A stretch of DNA of 64,000 nt. Origin: Amycolatopsis dendrobii (GTDB lineage: Bacteria; Actinomycetota; Actinomycetes; Mycobacteriales; Pseudonocardiaceae). Under the pieces are notes generated by a model. The model ran no database searches and had not been told where the DNA came from. It worked only from the letters and a program-made list of their open reading frames with translations. Of this stretch, positions 50,949 to 60,032 are shown one piece after another (positions within the stretch are counted from its first letter, which is position 1; every line of letters begins with the position of its first letter). The stretch lies in the NCBI RefSeq assembly GCF_014145675.1, contig NZ_JACGZW010000015.1, forward strand, positions 62,001-126,000, given 5' to 3'. Made by a program: the position numbers and the translations under genes.

Positions 50949-51697
50949 AGAAACACCCGGGCGTTCTCCATCCACGCCTTCGCGTCCTTGCCGATCGCGG
51001 CCAGGCCGGTTTCGTCGAGGGCGCGGCGCTGGGTGATGCGAAGGCAGAAATCCCTTGCGCTGCCCCGGATCCGCTGTGCCGCGTCGTCCGCGCCCCACCC
51101 CCAGACGACCCCGTCGGGACTGGTCAGTTCGACCCGGATCGGCTCGGTCGGCAGCGGCAGTTGAGCGGCGTAGAACGACAGCCCGCGCCCGGCCACGCCC
51201 AATGCGGCAATGTGCTTGAGCCGGTCCGTCGGACGGTGCTCGACGCCCACCGTGTCGAAGATGTCCTGCCCGTGCGCCCACGTTTCCATCAGCCGAAGCG
51301 TCACTGCGAGCCTCGCGGTCGACTGCGAGCCGTACCACGGAAAGGCCTGGTCCAGCGGGATTTCTCCGAGCGCTGCGGCTGCTTCGGCCCGTCCGGCGCG
51401 CCAGCGCTCCAGCAACTCCGCGCGCGGTCGCGCGGCTCCCTCGGCCGCGACCGCGTCGGGGTCTTCGTCCAGCACCGCGGCGAACTTCTCCGGCGTCCGG
51501 ATGGCGAGGAGGACGTTCGCGTCGGCCGCCGCGAGATGCGCGATCTGGTGGCCGATCGTCCACCCCTCGGCGGGGGTCGGTCTCGACCAGTCGGCTTCCG
51601 CGGACACTGCCGCGTCGAGGTCGTCGCCTTCCGCGAGCAAATCCGGCAAGGCGGCTTCACGAGTTATTTCGGACAAATCCAGGCCGTAGTCCAGCAT
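50945..51697 (-). CDS. DinB/maleylpyruvate isomerase-like metal-binding protein (TIGR03084 type)
   Basis: A 250-residue protein of the DinB/MDMPI superfamily. Metal ligands are suggested by TPAEGWTIGHQIAHLAAADANVLLA (H) and RLMETWAHGQDIFDTVG (H-x-x-D). The C-terminal sterol-carrier-like part (GVVWGWGADDAAQRIRGSARDFCLRITQRR) matches the TIGR03084 branch of unknown function. Members may act in mycothiol-dependent chemistry, but that is inference. Starts with ATG. Confidence 0.82.
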   Translation of the reverse strand: MLDYGLDLSEITREAALPDLLAEGDDLDAAVSAEADWSRPTPAEGWTIGHQIAHLAAADANVLLAIRTPEKFAAVLDEDPDAVAAEGAARPRAELLERWRAGRAEAAAALGEIPLDQAFPWYGSQSTARLAVTLRLMETWAHGQDIFDTVGVEHRPTDRLKHIAALGVAGRGLSFYAAQLPLPTEPIRVELTSPDGVVWGWGADDAAQRIRGSARDFCLRITQRRALDETGLAAIGKDAKAWMENARVFL

Positions 51698-51771
51698 GCG
51701 ACCACGCTATCCGCATCACGGCGGCCCTTAGTGCTTTCGGTCATCGGACGGGGGCCGATCGGGCAATCGGG

Positions 51772-52476
51772 TCAGCCGGCTTCGGCGGAAACGAGCAGAA
51801 AGTTCGGCATGCGCACGTAACTCTCGATCCCTTCCGCCACCGCGGGATCCAGCCCCGGCTCGACCACCTCCCGCAGCCGGCAGCCGAGCGCGGCCAGCTC
51901 ATTGAGGTAGGCGGAAATCGGCCGGTGGAAGTCGGACGCGTCGCGTCCGGCGATCTCGTATTCCGCCAGATACTCCTTCCGGCGGTATTCGCCGTACTTC
52001 CGCCAGGTGCCGAACAACTCCTCGAACGCCGGATGCACGATGGCGAACACGAACAGCCCGCCCGGTCGCACCGCCTCGACGCAGGCGCGCATCGCGGGCT
52101 TCCAGTCGGGAATCGCCATCAGCACCATGCTGCACACGACCGCGTCGAACGGCTCCAGTGCCGGCAGCCGGGCGAGTTCCGCCTGCACGTAGGAAACGCC
52201 CGCTCCCGCCTTCTCCCGCGCGAACGAAATCACGCTTTCGGCCGGTTCGACCCCGGTCACCTCGGCCCCTCGCGCGGCAAGCATCCGGCTGAAGTATCCG
52301 TTGCCGCAGCCCGCGTCCAGCACCCGGCGGCCGCGCACGTCGCCGAGCAGCCGCAGGAGGACCGGGTTGACCAGGTGCTGTTTGGCGAAGTCCCCGTGCT
52401 CGGCGGTCGCTTCCATCGATGCCCGGGTGCTCCCGGAGTCCCATTGCCGGATGGCGGCTTCGTTCGTCCATGTCAC
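51772..52476 (-). CDS. Class I SAM-dependent methyltransferase
   Basis: A 234-residue methyltransferase. SAM-binding motif I is VLDAGCGNGYFSRML (about residues 50-64), motif II is EPAESVISFA and motif IV is FDAVVCSMVLMAIPDW. It resembles UbiE/Methyltransf_11 proteins acting on small molecules. The start is GTG. It is divergent from the P450-ferredoxin pair across a region with a TetR-type operator, so the three may share control. Substrate unknown. Confidence 0.85.
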   Translation of the reverse strand: MTWTNEAAIRQWDSGSTRASMEATAEHGDFAKQHLVNPVLLRLLGDVRGRRVLDAGCGNGYFSRMLAARGAEVTGVEPAESVISFAREKAGAGVSYVQAELARLPALEPFDAVVCSMVLMAIPDWKPAMRACVEAVRPGGLFVFAIVHPAFEELFGTWRKYGEYRRKEYLAEYEIAGRDASDFHRPISAYLNELAALGCRLREVVEPGLDPAVAEGIESYVRMPNFLLVSAEAG

Positions 52477-52558
52477 CGGATCGAACCTAGGGCGGACGTC
52501 TCGCGATTTTCCGGATGCTCCTGGCGGATTGACGTGCGGACGGCGTCGGGTGTAGGCA

Positions 52559-52576
52559 TGTAAGCACCTGCTTACA
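52559..52576. promoter_or_regulatory. TetR-type palindromic operator before the second P450
   Basis: TGTAAGCA-CC-TGCTTACA, a perfect inverted repeat with 8-bp arms and a 2-bp centre, the usual size and symmetry of TetR/AcrR operators. It lies 23 bp upstream of the P450 ATG and about 80 bp from the divergent methyltransferase start. No regulator gene is adjacent; the window's only TetR gene is at about 45.1-45.7 kb. Its regulator is therefore unknown. Confidence 0.65.
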
Positions 52577-52599
52577 AAGGGATCCGGGGAGTCGCTGGC

Positions 52600-53790
52600 A
52601 TGACCACCACGCACACCGAACCGCTCGCCTACCCGTTCAACGAGGAGGCGGGTCTCGCGCTCAACGAGGCCTACACCGCCGCTCGCGAGAACGCCGGGAT
52701 GATCCGCGTCCAGATGCCCCGTGGCGAGGCCGCCTGGCTCGCCACCCGCTACGCCGACGCCCGTCTCGTGCTCGGCGACCGGCGGTTTTCCCGTGCGCTG
52801 GCGCAGGAAAGCGACGAACCGCGGATGTCGGAGTATCGGCGTCCGGGCGGCATCCTGTCGATGGACCCGCCGGATCACACGCGGTTGCGCACTCTCGTCG
52901 CGAAGGCGTTCACCGCGCGGCGGGTCGAGGAACTGCGCCCGCGGGTCGCGCGGCTGGCCGACGACCTGATCAAGGAGCTGCGGGAACACGGGCAACCCGC
53001 TGACCTGGTCGATCTGTACGCGCTGCCGATCCCGGTCGCGGTGATCTGCGAGCTGCTCGGCGTGCCGGTGGCGGACCGGCCGCAGTTCCGCGAGTGGAGC
53101 GACGCGGCGTTGTCGACCACGCGGCTGACGCCGGAGGAGGCGGAGCGCAGCCGCGAGGAGCTGCGGGCGTACATGGCCGGGTTGATCGCCGAGCATCGTG
53201 CGCAGCCGCAGGACGATCTGATGACCGCGCTCATCGAGGCGCGCGATGTGCGGGACCGGCTCACCGAGCTGGAGCTGGTCGACCTGTGCGTCGGGATCCT
53301 GGTCGCCGGCCACGAGACGACTGCCAGCCAGATTCCGAACTTCGTGTATGCCCTGCTGGACCAGCACGAGCACTGGGAACGGCTGTGCGCGGACCCGTCG
53401 CTCATCCCGACCGCGGTGGAGGAACTGCTTCGCTTCGTGCCGCTCGGCGCCGGCGCGGGGTTCGCCCGGTACGCGACGGAGGACGTCGAGGTCGGCGATG
53501 TCCTGGTGCGCCAAGGAGAACCGGTGCTGGTGGCGATCGGTGCGGCCAACCGCGACCGCCTGCAGTTCGGCGCCGCGGACCAGCTCGTCCTCGACCGCGG
53601 GGACAACCACCATCTCGGCTTCGGGCACGGGGTGCACCACTGCCTCGGCGCTCCGCTCGCGCGGCTGGAACTGCAGGAGGCGCTGCGGGCGCTGACCCGG
53701 GAGTTGCCGGGACTGCGGCTGGCCGGGAATATCGAGTGGAAGACGCAGATGCTGGTCCGCGGACCGCGGTCGATGCCGGTGGGGTGGTGA
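52600..53790 (+). CDS. Cytochrome P450 (bacterial class I)
   Basis: A 396-residue soluble P450. I-helix AGHETT, K-helix ELLR, and heme loop FGHGVHHCLGAPLAR with thiolate C348. C-helix SMDPPDHTRLRTLV is present. Full length with no N-terminal anchor. It is followed immediately by its ferredoxin gene. Compared with the other P450 here it lacks the Pro-rich leader and has a different B-C loop, so it is not a recent duplicate. Substrate unknown; the divergent methyltransferase suggests hydroxylation plus O-methylation. Confidence 0.93.
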   Translation: MTTTHTEPLAYPFNEEAGLALNEAYTAARENAGMIRVQMPRGEAAWLATRYADARLVLGDRRFSRALAQESDEPRMSEYRRPGGILSMDPPDHTRLRTLVAKAFTARRVEELRPRVARLADDLIKELREHGQPADLVDLYALPIPVAVICELLGVPVADRPQFREWSDAALSTTRLTPEEAERSREELRAYMAGLIAEHRAQPQDDLMTALIEARDVRDRLTELELVDLCVGILVAGHETTASQIPNFVYALLDQHEHWERLCADPSLIPTAVEELLRFVPLGAGAGFARYATEDVEVGDVLVRQGEPVLVAIGAANRDRLQFGAADQLVLDRGDNHHLGFGHGVHHCLGAPLARLELQEALRALTRELPGLRLAGNIEWKTQMLVRGPRSMPVGW

Positions 53791-53792
53791 CG

Positions 53793-54008
53793 ATGACCTG
53801 GTCGATCGAGGTCGACGGAGGCGTGTGCATCGGCAGCGGGATGTGTGCGGCCTTGCTGCCGGAGACGTTCGAGCTGGACGGGGCCACGGCGCGTGCGGTC
53901 ACCGAGGCGGTTGAGCCGGACGAAACAGTGCTGGACGCGGCAGATTCGTGTCCGGCAATGGCGATCACGGTGCGGGACGGGGCCGAGGTCGTCGGCCCGC
54001 GCCCCTAG
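53793..54008 (+). CDS. 3Fe-4S ferredoxin, P450 redox partner
   Basis: A 71-residue ferredoxin with C12-x5-C18 and C53-P (CIGSGMC and DSCP), the three-cysteine pattern of 3Fe-4S actinobacterial ferredoxins that feed electrons to P450s. A GTG 6 bp upstream would overlap the P450 stop (GTGA) and is an equally plausible start; the ATG is listed because the family usually begins near here. Clearly co-transcribed with the P450. Confidence 0.88.
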   Translation: MTWSIEVDGGVCIGSGMCAALLPETFELDGATARAVTEAVEPDETVLDAADSCPAMAITVRDGAEVVGPRP

Positions 54009-54074
54009 TCCCGCATCGCGAACTCCGCCCGGATCCGCACGGACCTCGCGGCTCGGTTCCTGGCATCGCCGGTC

Positions 54075-55040
54075 TCACGGCCGGAACACACCGTCCTCGG
54101 TCACCACCGCAGTGATGAGCGCCGCGGGAGTGACGTCGAAGGCCGGATTGAACACCGCCGACCCCGCCGGGGCGATCTGTGCTCCGCCGAATTCCGTGAG
54201 CTCGAACGCCGCGCGTTCCTCGATGTCGATGTCCGACCCGGCAGCGATTCTCTTGTCCACTGTGGACGTAGGCGCGACCACCACGAACGGAACACCGTGG
54301 TGTGCGGCGGAAATGGCCAGCCCATAGGTCCCGATCTTGTTGGCCACGTCCCCGTTCGCCGCGATCCGGTCCGCGCCGACCAGCACGCAGTCCACCAGTC
54401 CGCGCGCCATCGCCGCGGCCGCCGCGCCGTCCGGCTGCACGCGGTACGGCACTCCGGCCTGCGCGAGTTCCCAAGCAGTGAGCCGGGATCCCTGCAACAA
54501 CGGCCGGGTCTCGTCCACCAGCACCGATTCGACCAGTCCGCGGGCGTGCAGGTGCCAGACGACGCCGAGTGCGGTGCCCCACGCGACGGTCGCGAGGTGC
54601 CCGGTATTGCAGTGGCTGAGCAATCGCAACGGCCTGCGCGGGCACGCGTCCAGCACGACCTCCGCCGCGTGCGCCGACGCCGTGCGGTTGCGATGCTCGT
54701 CCTCGTCGAGCATCGCCTGTGCCTCGGCCAGCACCGCATCGGCTCCGTCCGGCAGCCGCTCCAGCGCCCGGGAAACGCCCCAAGCCAGGTTGACCGCCGT
54801 CGGCCGCGCGTGCGCGATCCGGTCCGCCTCCGCTCGAACCTCCCCGCCCTGGCGAGCGGCCAGCGCGACCCCCAGCGCGCCCGCCGCTCCCAGCGCCGGC
54901 GCCCCGCGAACCGCCAGCCGTTGGATCGCGTCGACCAGTTCGGTCACCGTGCGCAGCGTGCGCGTGCGGTACTCGCCAGGAAGCGCTACCTGGTCCACGA
55001 TCACGATCGCCCCGTCGGCCCAGTCGATGGTCCTGCGCAT
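54075..55040 (-). CDS. mtnA: Methylthioribose-1-phosphate isomerase MtnA
   Basis: A 321-residue protein of the eIF2B-like MtnA family, which isomerises 5-methylthioribose-1-phosphate to the ribulose form in methionine salvage. Diagnostic motifs: VRGAPALGAAGALGVALA, SHCNTGHLATVAWGTALG (catalytic Cys about residue 155), VGADRIAANGDVANKIGTYG (catalytic Asp about 240). The start is ATG. No other methionine-salvage gene is adjacent. Confidence 0.93.
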   Translation of the reverse strand: MRRTIDWADGAIVIVDQVALPGEYRTRTLRTVTELVDAIQRLAVRGAPALGAAGALGVALAARQGGEVRAEADRIAHARPTAVNLAWGVSRALERLPDGADAVLAEAQAMLDEDEHRNRTASAHAAEVVLDACPRRPLRLLSHCNTGHLATVAWGTALGVVWHLHARGLVESVLVDETRPLLQGSRLTAWELAQAGVPYRVQPDGAAAAAMARGLVDCVLVGADRIAANGDVANKIGTYGLAISAAHHGVPFVVVAPTSTVDKRIAAGSDIDIEERAAFELTEFGGAQIAPAGSAVFNPAFDVTPAALITAVVTEDGVFRP

Positions 55041-55100
55041 ACGCCCTCCGTCCGGAAATCCCGTGGCGGACCGCCGCCGCGGTGAGCGACGATCCGCCTC

Positions 55101-55499
55101 GTGACCATTGAACGGCAGAACCCGCCTGCCCTGCATCCGACTCCCGGCTATCACCACGTGACCACCGTCGACGCGCGCCGCACCGTGCACCTCGCCGGCC
55201 AGTGCCCGCTGACGCCCGACGGCGAGGTCGTTTCCGGCGATGTCCTCGCGCAGGTGGACCAGGTCGTCGCCAACACCGAGGTCGCGCTCGCCCACGCCGG
55301 CGCGACCCCCGAGGACGTCGTGCGCACAGTGATCTACGTGGCCACCGCCGAGCAGCCGGCTCTCTCCGCGGTGTGGCAGCGGTTCACGACGTCCTCGATC
55401 GCGGCGGCGTTCACCACGGCGAGCACGCTGGTCGGCGTGACATGCCTGGGCTTCGCGGGACAGCTGGTCGAGTTGGACGTGACCGCGGCGCTCGCCTGA
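55101..55499 (+). CDS. RidA/YjgF/Rid-family protein
   Basis: A 132-residue Rid protein. The HLAGQCPLTPDGEVVSGDVLAQVDQVVANTEVAL and EDVVRTVIYVATAEQ segments fit the trimeric YjgF fold. The C-terminus CLGFAGQLVELDVTAA lacks the arginine followed by a glutamate cluster of canonical RidA imine deaminases, so it is probably a Rid subfamily with another activity. The start is GTG, 60 bp from the divergent mtnA. It converges with the catabolic operon. Confidence 0.87.
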   Translation: MTIERQNPPALHPTPGYHHVTTVDARRTVHLAGQCPLTPDGEVVSGDVLAQVDQVVANTEVALAHAGATPEDVVRTVIYVATAEQPALSAVWQRFTTSSIAAAFTTASTLVGVTCLGFAGQLVELDVTAALA

Positions 55500-55500
55500 A

Positions 55501-56481
55501 TCACCGCCCAGCCGCGGCCAGGCTGCAGCGGGACACCGTGTCGGTCAGTTCCGCGCGGTCGAGATTCCGGCCGATGAGGACGAGTTTGCTGACCGGTGGC
55601 GTCGCGCCCCATTCGCCGGCGTCCGTCAGCTCGTAGATCCGATGCACGCCTTGCAGCACGGTGCGGCGGTCGAAGGCGAGGATTCCCTTGAACCGGTACA
55701 GGTCGTCGCCGCGTTCGGCCAGCAGGGCGGTGAGCCACTGCTCGAACGCGGCGCGGTCCAGGGGGAAGTCGAGTTCGATGGACACCGATTCCAGCGTCGG
55801 GTCGTGGTGGTGCGATTCGTCTTCGAGCCAGTCCGGGTCGGCGGCGACGGTGCGGTTCAGGTCGAAGGCGTTGATGCCGAGGATGTCGTCCAGGTCGACG
55901 CTGCCGTAGCTGGACGTGAGGATGTCCGCGGTCGCGTTGACCGAACGGAGTTGCGTGCGCAGTTCCTCGATTTCCGGCTCGGTGACCAGGTCGATCTTGT
56001 TGAGCACGATCCGGTCGGCGAACGCGATCTGGTTGCTCACCTGTCCGCCGACGCCGTCGTGCTCGCCCTCCTCGAGATGACTGCCGACGTGCCGCGCGTC
56101 GACCAGTGTCACGATCGCGTCCAGCGCGAACGCCGAAGACACCTCGTCGTCCACGAAAAACGTCTGCGCGACCGGGTTCGGATCGGCCATGCCGCTGGTC
56201 TCGATGAGGATCCGGTCGAACCGTTCGCGGCGGCGAAGCAGCGACTGCAGGATTTCGATCAGATCGGTGCGCGCGGTGCAGCACAGGCAGCAGCCGTTGC
56301 TCATTTCGATGATCTTCTCGTCGCCGCCGAGCACGAGCGCGTTGTCGATCGGGATTTCGCCGAACTCGTTCTCGATCACCGCGATCCGGTGCCCGTGGTC
56401 CGCGGTGAGGATGTGGTTGACGAGCGTGGTCTTGCCGGAGCCGAGAAAGCCGGTCAGTACGGTCACCGGAATTTTGGCCAT
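55501..56481 (-). CDS. G3E (COG0523/CobW-like) metal-chaperone GTPase
   Basis: A 326-residue G3E GTPase. P-loop GFLGSGKT (11-18), the metal-binding CxCC motif CLCC (65-68), ETSGMADP (switch), NKIDLV (base recognition), a His cluster ESHHHDP before the C-terminal CobW_C domain. Such proteins deliver Zn2+ or other metals to target enzymes. It is the last gene of the UbiD/UbiX operon, not of a cob operon, so it probably serves the metal enzymes there. The start has a strong GGAGGG site. Confidence 0.92.
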   Translation of the reverse strand: MAKIPVTVLTGFLGSGKTTLVNHILTADHGHRIAVIENEFGEIPIDNALVLGGDEKIIEMSNGCCLCCTARTDLIEILQSLLRRRERFDRILIETSGMADPNPVAQTFFVDDEVSSAFALDAIVTLVDARHVGSHLEEGEHDGVGGQVSNQIAFADRIVLNKIDLVTEPEIEELRTQLRSVNATADILTSSYGSVDLDDILGINAFDLNRTVAADPDWLEDESHHHDPTLESVSIELDFPLDRAAFEQWLTALLAERGDDLYRFKGILAFDRRTVLQGVHRIYELTDAGEWGATPPVSKLVLIGRNLDRAELTDTVSRCSLAAAGR

Positions 56482-56494
56482 GATGATTCCCTCC

Positions 56495-57850
56495 TTAAAC
56501 GTTCCCGCCGAGAATCTGGCGAGCGTGCTGACGTGCTTCTTCGGAGACGACGATGCGGTTGCCGTCGAACTGCAGGCCGCGGGTCGCGTCCAGGCCCATC
56601 CGGGATGTCGTGCCGTCGGAGCCCGAGGACGGGTCGAGCGGCGAGCCGGGCAGACCGTCCACAGTGAACAAGTCCTGGTGCGGCTGGAAATGCGTGGCGA
56701 GTGCCCAGAGGACGTCGCTGTCGCTGGTGACGTCGACGTCCTCGTCCACCGCGACCACGGTCTTCACGTACGGGTCCCAGCCGAGCAGGCCGAGCATGAC
56801 CTGCCGGGCTTGACCGGGCCGTCGCTGGCGAAGCGCGACGTAGCAATGGAAGTGCGTGCCGGACGTCGGATAGTGCACTGCGGTGACGTCCGGGAAACGG
56901 GCTTTGAGTTTCTCCGCCATTTCCGATTCCCGCGGCACCCGCGCGAGGTTCAGGTGCTCGTCAGTGTTGCCGCCGACGACGTCGACGAGCATGGCGTCGG
57001 AGCGGCGCAGGACGGTTTGCACGCGGAGGACGTTGTTGGTCGAGCGATTCGAGGAATAGCCGGAGAATTCGCCGAACGGTCCTTCGTCCGCGTGCTCGGA
57101 GGCGTCGATCGCGCCCTCAAGCACGAAGTCCGACCAAGCCGGGACGCCAATGCCGTGCCGCGGCGTACGCACGACTTCCAGGGGCTCGCCGAGAAGCCCG
57201 CCTGCTACCGCGCGTTCGTCCACGTCGTAGCCGACCCGCGCGGACGCGGCCAGCATGAACAGCGGATGCCCGCCGAGCACCATCGCGACCGGCATCGGCT
57301 CACCGCGTTCGGCGTACTTCTGCAGCATCCGCCACAGATCCCCGCGAGAATGGAGACTGGTCGCCAACTCGGTGCGGGAATGCGGCATCGCCCGGTGGTA
57401 GCTGAGGTTGCCGACGCCGGTGTCCGGATCCTCCGCGACGATGATCCCGCTGGTGACGTAAGGGGAGCGGTCGCTGGCGAAGTGCCGGAGCATCGGGATG
57501 GTCGCCAAGTCGACTTCGGAAGTCACGTCGTCCAGTACTGGTCCGCTGCCGACTACCCGCGGCGGCACCGCGCGGAGCGCACGCTGCTGGTAGGCACTGT
57601 GCAAACCGGACGGTCCGGTTTCGAGCATGCGCGCGATGCGCTCCCGGGAAGCGAACATGTTGCTGACCACCGGCACGTCGAGTCCGGTCACCTTCCGGAA
57701 CAGCACCATCTCGCGCCGTCCGGCCGCGGCGAGTTCGTAGATCACGCCGGTGACGCCCTCGTCGGCCGGGACTGGATCGTCGAGGACGAGTACGTCTTCC
57801 GGAAAGTCGTGGCGGTACTGGTCGACGAAAACGTGCGGATCCTGGTTCAC
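56495..57850 (-). CDS. UbiD-family decarboxylase
   Basis: A 451-residue UbiD-type enzyme that uses prenylated FMN to decarboxylate (or carboxylate) unsaturated or aromatic acids. Family features: GNLSYHRAM (prFMN/phosphate binding), VMVLGGHP-type AMVLGGHPLFMLAA, and the catalytic Glu region DEGPFGEFSGY. Length is slightly below the ~490 of E. coli UbiD and nearer to aromatic-acid decarboxylases. It overlaps ubiX by 4 bp (ATGA). The substrate is probably a heteroaromatic acid, given the operon. Confidence 0.92.
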   Translation of the reverse strand: MNQDPHVFVDQYRHDFPEDVLVLDDPVPADEGVTGVIYELAAAGRREMVLFRKVTGLDVPVVSNMFASRERIARMLETGPSGLHSAYQQRALRAVPPRVVGSGPVLDDVTSEVDLATIPMLRHFASDRSPYVTSGIIVAEDPDTGVGNLSYHRAMPHSRTELATSLHSRGDLWRMLQKYAERGEPMPVAMVLGGHPLFMLAASARVGYDVDERAVAGGLLGEPLEVVRTPRHGIGVPAWSDFVLEGAIDASEHADEGPFGEFSGYSSNRSTNNVLRVQTVLRRSDAMLVDVVGGNTDEHLNLARVPRESEMAEKLKARFPDVTAVHYPTSGTHFHCYVALRQRRPGQARQVMLGLLGWDPYVKTVVAVDEDVDVTSDSDVLWALATHFQPHQDLFTVDGLPGSPLDPSSGSDGTTSRMGLDATRGLQFDGNRIVVSEEARQHARQILGGNV

Positions 57851-58452
57851 CGCGAAACTCCTTGCGAGGCGGGCGGTCCCTGCCAGCGCGCGAACAGTTC
57901 GTTCTCGATGCCGAACTGGTCGAGCACCTTGCCGGTCAGATGGGCGAGGATGTCCTCAACGGACTCGGGCTGGTGGTAGAAGGCGGGCACCGGCGGCAGC
58001 ACGGTCGCGCCCGCCTCGGTCACCGCCACCAGATTGCGCAGGTGCACGAGGCTCAACGGGGTCTCCCTGGCGACGAGCACGAGCGGACGGCGTTCTTTCA
58101 GCGTGACGTCGGCGGCGCGGACGAGCAGGTCGTCGCTGTAGCCGTGCGCGATCCCGGCGACGGTTTTCATCGAGCACGGCACGACGACCATGCCCATCGT
58201 GCGGAAGGAACCGGACGCGATCGACGCGGCGATGTCCCCGCGCGAGTGGCGGACATCCGCCAGCTCGGCGACCTCGGCGGGCGGCATTCCGGTTTCCAGT
58301 TCGATGGTGCGGTGCGCGGCTCGCGACATGACCAGATGCGTTTCCACCGTGCCGAGCTTGCGCAGCGCGGTCAGCAGGTGGACAGCCAAGTGCGGGCCGC
58401 TGGCCCCGGTGATGCCGACGATCAGCCGGGGCCGCTGCGGTTCGGTGCCCAT
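57847..58452 (-). CDS. UbiX-family flavin prenyltransferase
   Basis: A 201-residue UbiX/Pad1 protein that makes the prenylated FMN cofactor for UbiD enzymes from FMN and dimethylallyl phosphate. Motifs: VGITGASGPHLAVHLL at the N-terminus (FMN phosphate), VVVPCSMKTVAGIAHGYSDDLLVRAADVTLKERRPL, and the late LPPVPAFYHQPESVEDI. Its stop overlaps the ubiD start, so cofactor maker and decarboxylase are coupled. Confidence 0.95.
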   Translation of the reverse strand: MGTEPQRPRLIVGITGASGPHLAVHLLTALRKLGTVETHLVMSRAAHRTIELETGMPPAEVAELADVRHSRGDIAASIASGSFRTMGMVVVPCSMKTVAGIAHGYSDDLLVRAADVTLKERRPLVLVARETPLSLVHLRNLVAVTEAGATVLPPVPAFYHQPESVEDILAHLTGKVLDQFGIENELFARWQGPPASQGVSR

Positions 58453-58461
58453 GACGTCCTT

Positions 58462-59823
58462 TCAGGACTGGGAAAGCTTCGCGGCGGGTTCTCGCTGCAC
58501 GAGCGGCTCTTCCGGCTTCCACTTGCGCCGAGCGAAGAAGAGCAGATTCAGCAGGACCGCCAGGACAGTTCCGGTAGCCACGCCGCTCTTGAGGAAAACC
58601 TGTGCGGCAAAGGGGAATTGCTTGTAGAAGTCCGGCGCCCCGGCCGGGATCAGCCCGACGCCGAGCGACAGCATGACGATCACCAGATTGCCGGTCTGGT
58701 TGAAGTCCACTCGGGACAGCAGCTGAATGCCGGACACGGTCAGCGCCGCGAACGTGGCCACCGCGGCCGCGCCGATCACCGGTTGCGGGATCGCCGCGAT
58801 CACCCGGCCGACCGGCTGCACCACCCCGAAAACGATGAGGATCAGGCCGCCGACCGCGACCGGATACCGGCTGCGCACCTTGGTCAGCGCGACGAGCCCG
58901 ATGTTCTGGCCGAAGGTGGTGTAGGCGAATCCGTTGAACACGCCGCTGAGCGCGGTGAGCAGCCCGTCCACCCGCAGCAGGTTCGCGATGTCGCGCGGCC
59001 CGACCTTCTTGCCGACGACCTGCCCGACCGCGAGCCCCTGTCCGGAAGCTTCGACCATCAGCACGAAAACGATCACCAGGAACAACAAGATCGACGGGAT
59101 GTCGAAATGCAACGCTCCGTAGTGCAGTGGTTTCAGCAAGCCGAAAACGGGACCGTCGGCGACTCCGGCGAGGCTGCCCAGCCCGGTCAGCCAGCCGGCG
59201 ATCGCCCCGACGGTCAGCGCGATCAGCATCGCGAGCTGGCCGAGCAGACCGCGGAACACCCGGTAGAACACCGCGATCAGCGCGAGCGTGAACCCGGCGA
59301 GCGCGAGGTTCGCCGGCGCACCGTAGTTGTGCGCGGACGGATTGGAACCGGCGATGAGCTTCAGCCCGACCGGAATCAGCGTCAGCCCGATCAGCGTGAT
59401 GACCGTGCCGGTGACGACCTCCGGGAACAGTCTGAGCAATTTGCTGAACAGCGGCGCGATCAATACCCAGAGCACGCCGACCACGAGCAGCGAGCCATAC
59501 ACAGTGGACAGCCCCTGCGTGCTGCCGATCAGCACCATCGGGACGATTCCGTTGGACGCGGCTCCGACGACGAGCGGCATCCGGATGCCGAATTTCCAGA
59601 CGCCGAACGCCTGCAGCATCGTGCCGATCCCGGCGAGCACCAGGTCGACGCTGACGAGATCGGCGATCTGCGACTGCGGAAGCCCGAGCCCGGCGCCGAC
59701 CACGATCGGCACCACGACGACACCGGCGTACATCACGAGCACGTGCTGCAAACCCAGCAGCACCAGCGGACCGAATCGGGGACGTTCGTCCACCGGGGAC
59801 AGGGGAGACGGGTGACTGGCCAT
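58462..59823 (-). CDS. NCS2-family nucleobase:cation symporter A
   Basis: A 453-residue uracil/xanthine permease (NCS2/NAT) with about 12-14 TM segments. Typical elements: GLQHVLVMYAGVVVVPIVVG at TM1, the QAFGVWKFGIRMPLVVGAA region, and the NAT-like signature around GFAYTTFGQNIGLVALTKVRSR. It probably imports a nucleobase-like heterocycle with a cation. The ATG has GAGGG 5 nt upstream. It sits 9 bp before ubiX. A paralogue of the same length lies upstream. Confidence 0.92.
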   Translation of the reverse strand: MASHPSPLSPVDERPRFGPLVLLGLQHVLVMYAGVVVVPIVVGAGLGLPQSQIADLVSVDLVLAGIGTMLQAFGVWKFGIRMPLVVGAASNGIVPMVLIGSTQGLSTVYGSLLVVGVLWVLIAPLFSKLLRLFPEVVTGTVITLIGLTLIPVGLKLIAGSNPSAHNYGAPANLALAGFTLALIAVFYRVFRGLLGQLAMLIALTVGAIAGWLTGLGSLAGVADGPVFGLLKPLHYGALHFDIPSILLFLVIVFVLMVEASGQGLAVGQVVGKKVGPRDIANLLRVDGLLTALSGVFNGFAYTTFGQNIGLVALTKVRSRYPVAVGGLILIVFGVVQPVGRVIAAIPQPVIGAAAVATFAALTVSGIQLLSRVDFNQTGNLVIVMLSLGVGLIPAGAPDFYKQFPFAAQVFLKSGVATGTVLAVLLNLLFFARRKWKPEEPLVQREPAAKLSQS

Positions 59824-60032
59824 GATTCCCTCACCTCGTTGGGCCGGCGGGGCCGGGAACGGCCGGGCCGGGCGGATCGCGGGGCGTCGCCGGAGCCGGA
59901 CGGGCTGCCGGCGTCGATGACCCCCGGCCGCGCGCGAATCCTGCCGCCGCACCTACGGGGTTATGGGATGTCCGAAGATTTTTCCTTCCCTGCAAGGAGT
60001 TTCGACTATGGTGCATCGTGTTCCGCCGAGGG

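Noticed and set aside
55501..56481. Naming the G3E GTPase cobW as part of cobalamin synthesis
   Set aside because: It is about 28 kb from the cob genes and sits in an operon with UbiD/UbiX. COG0523 members serve several metals.
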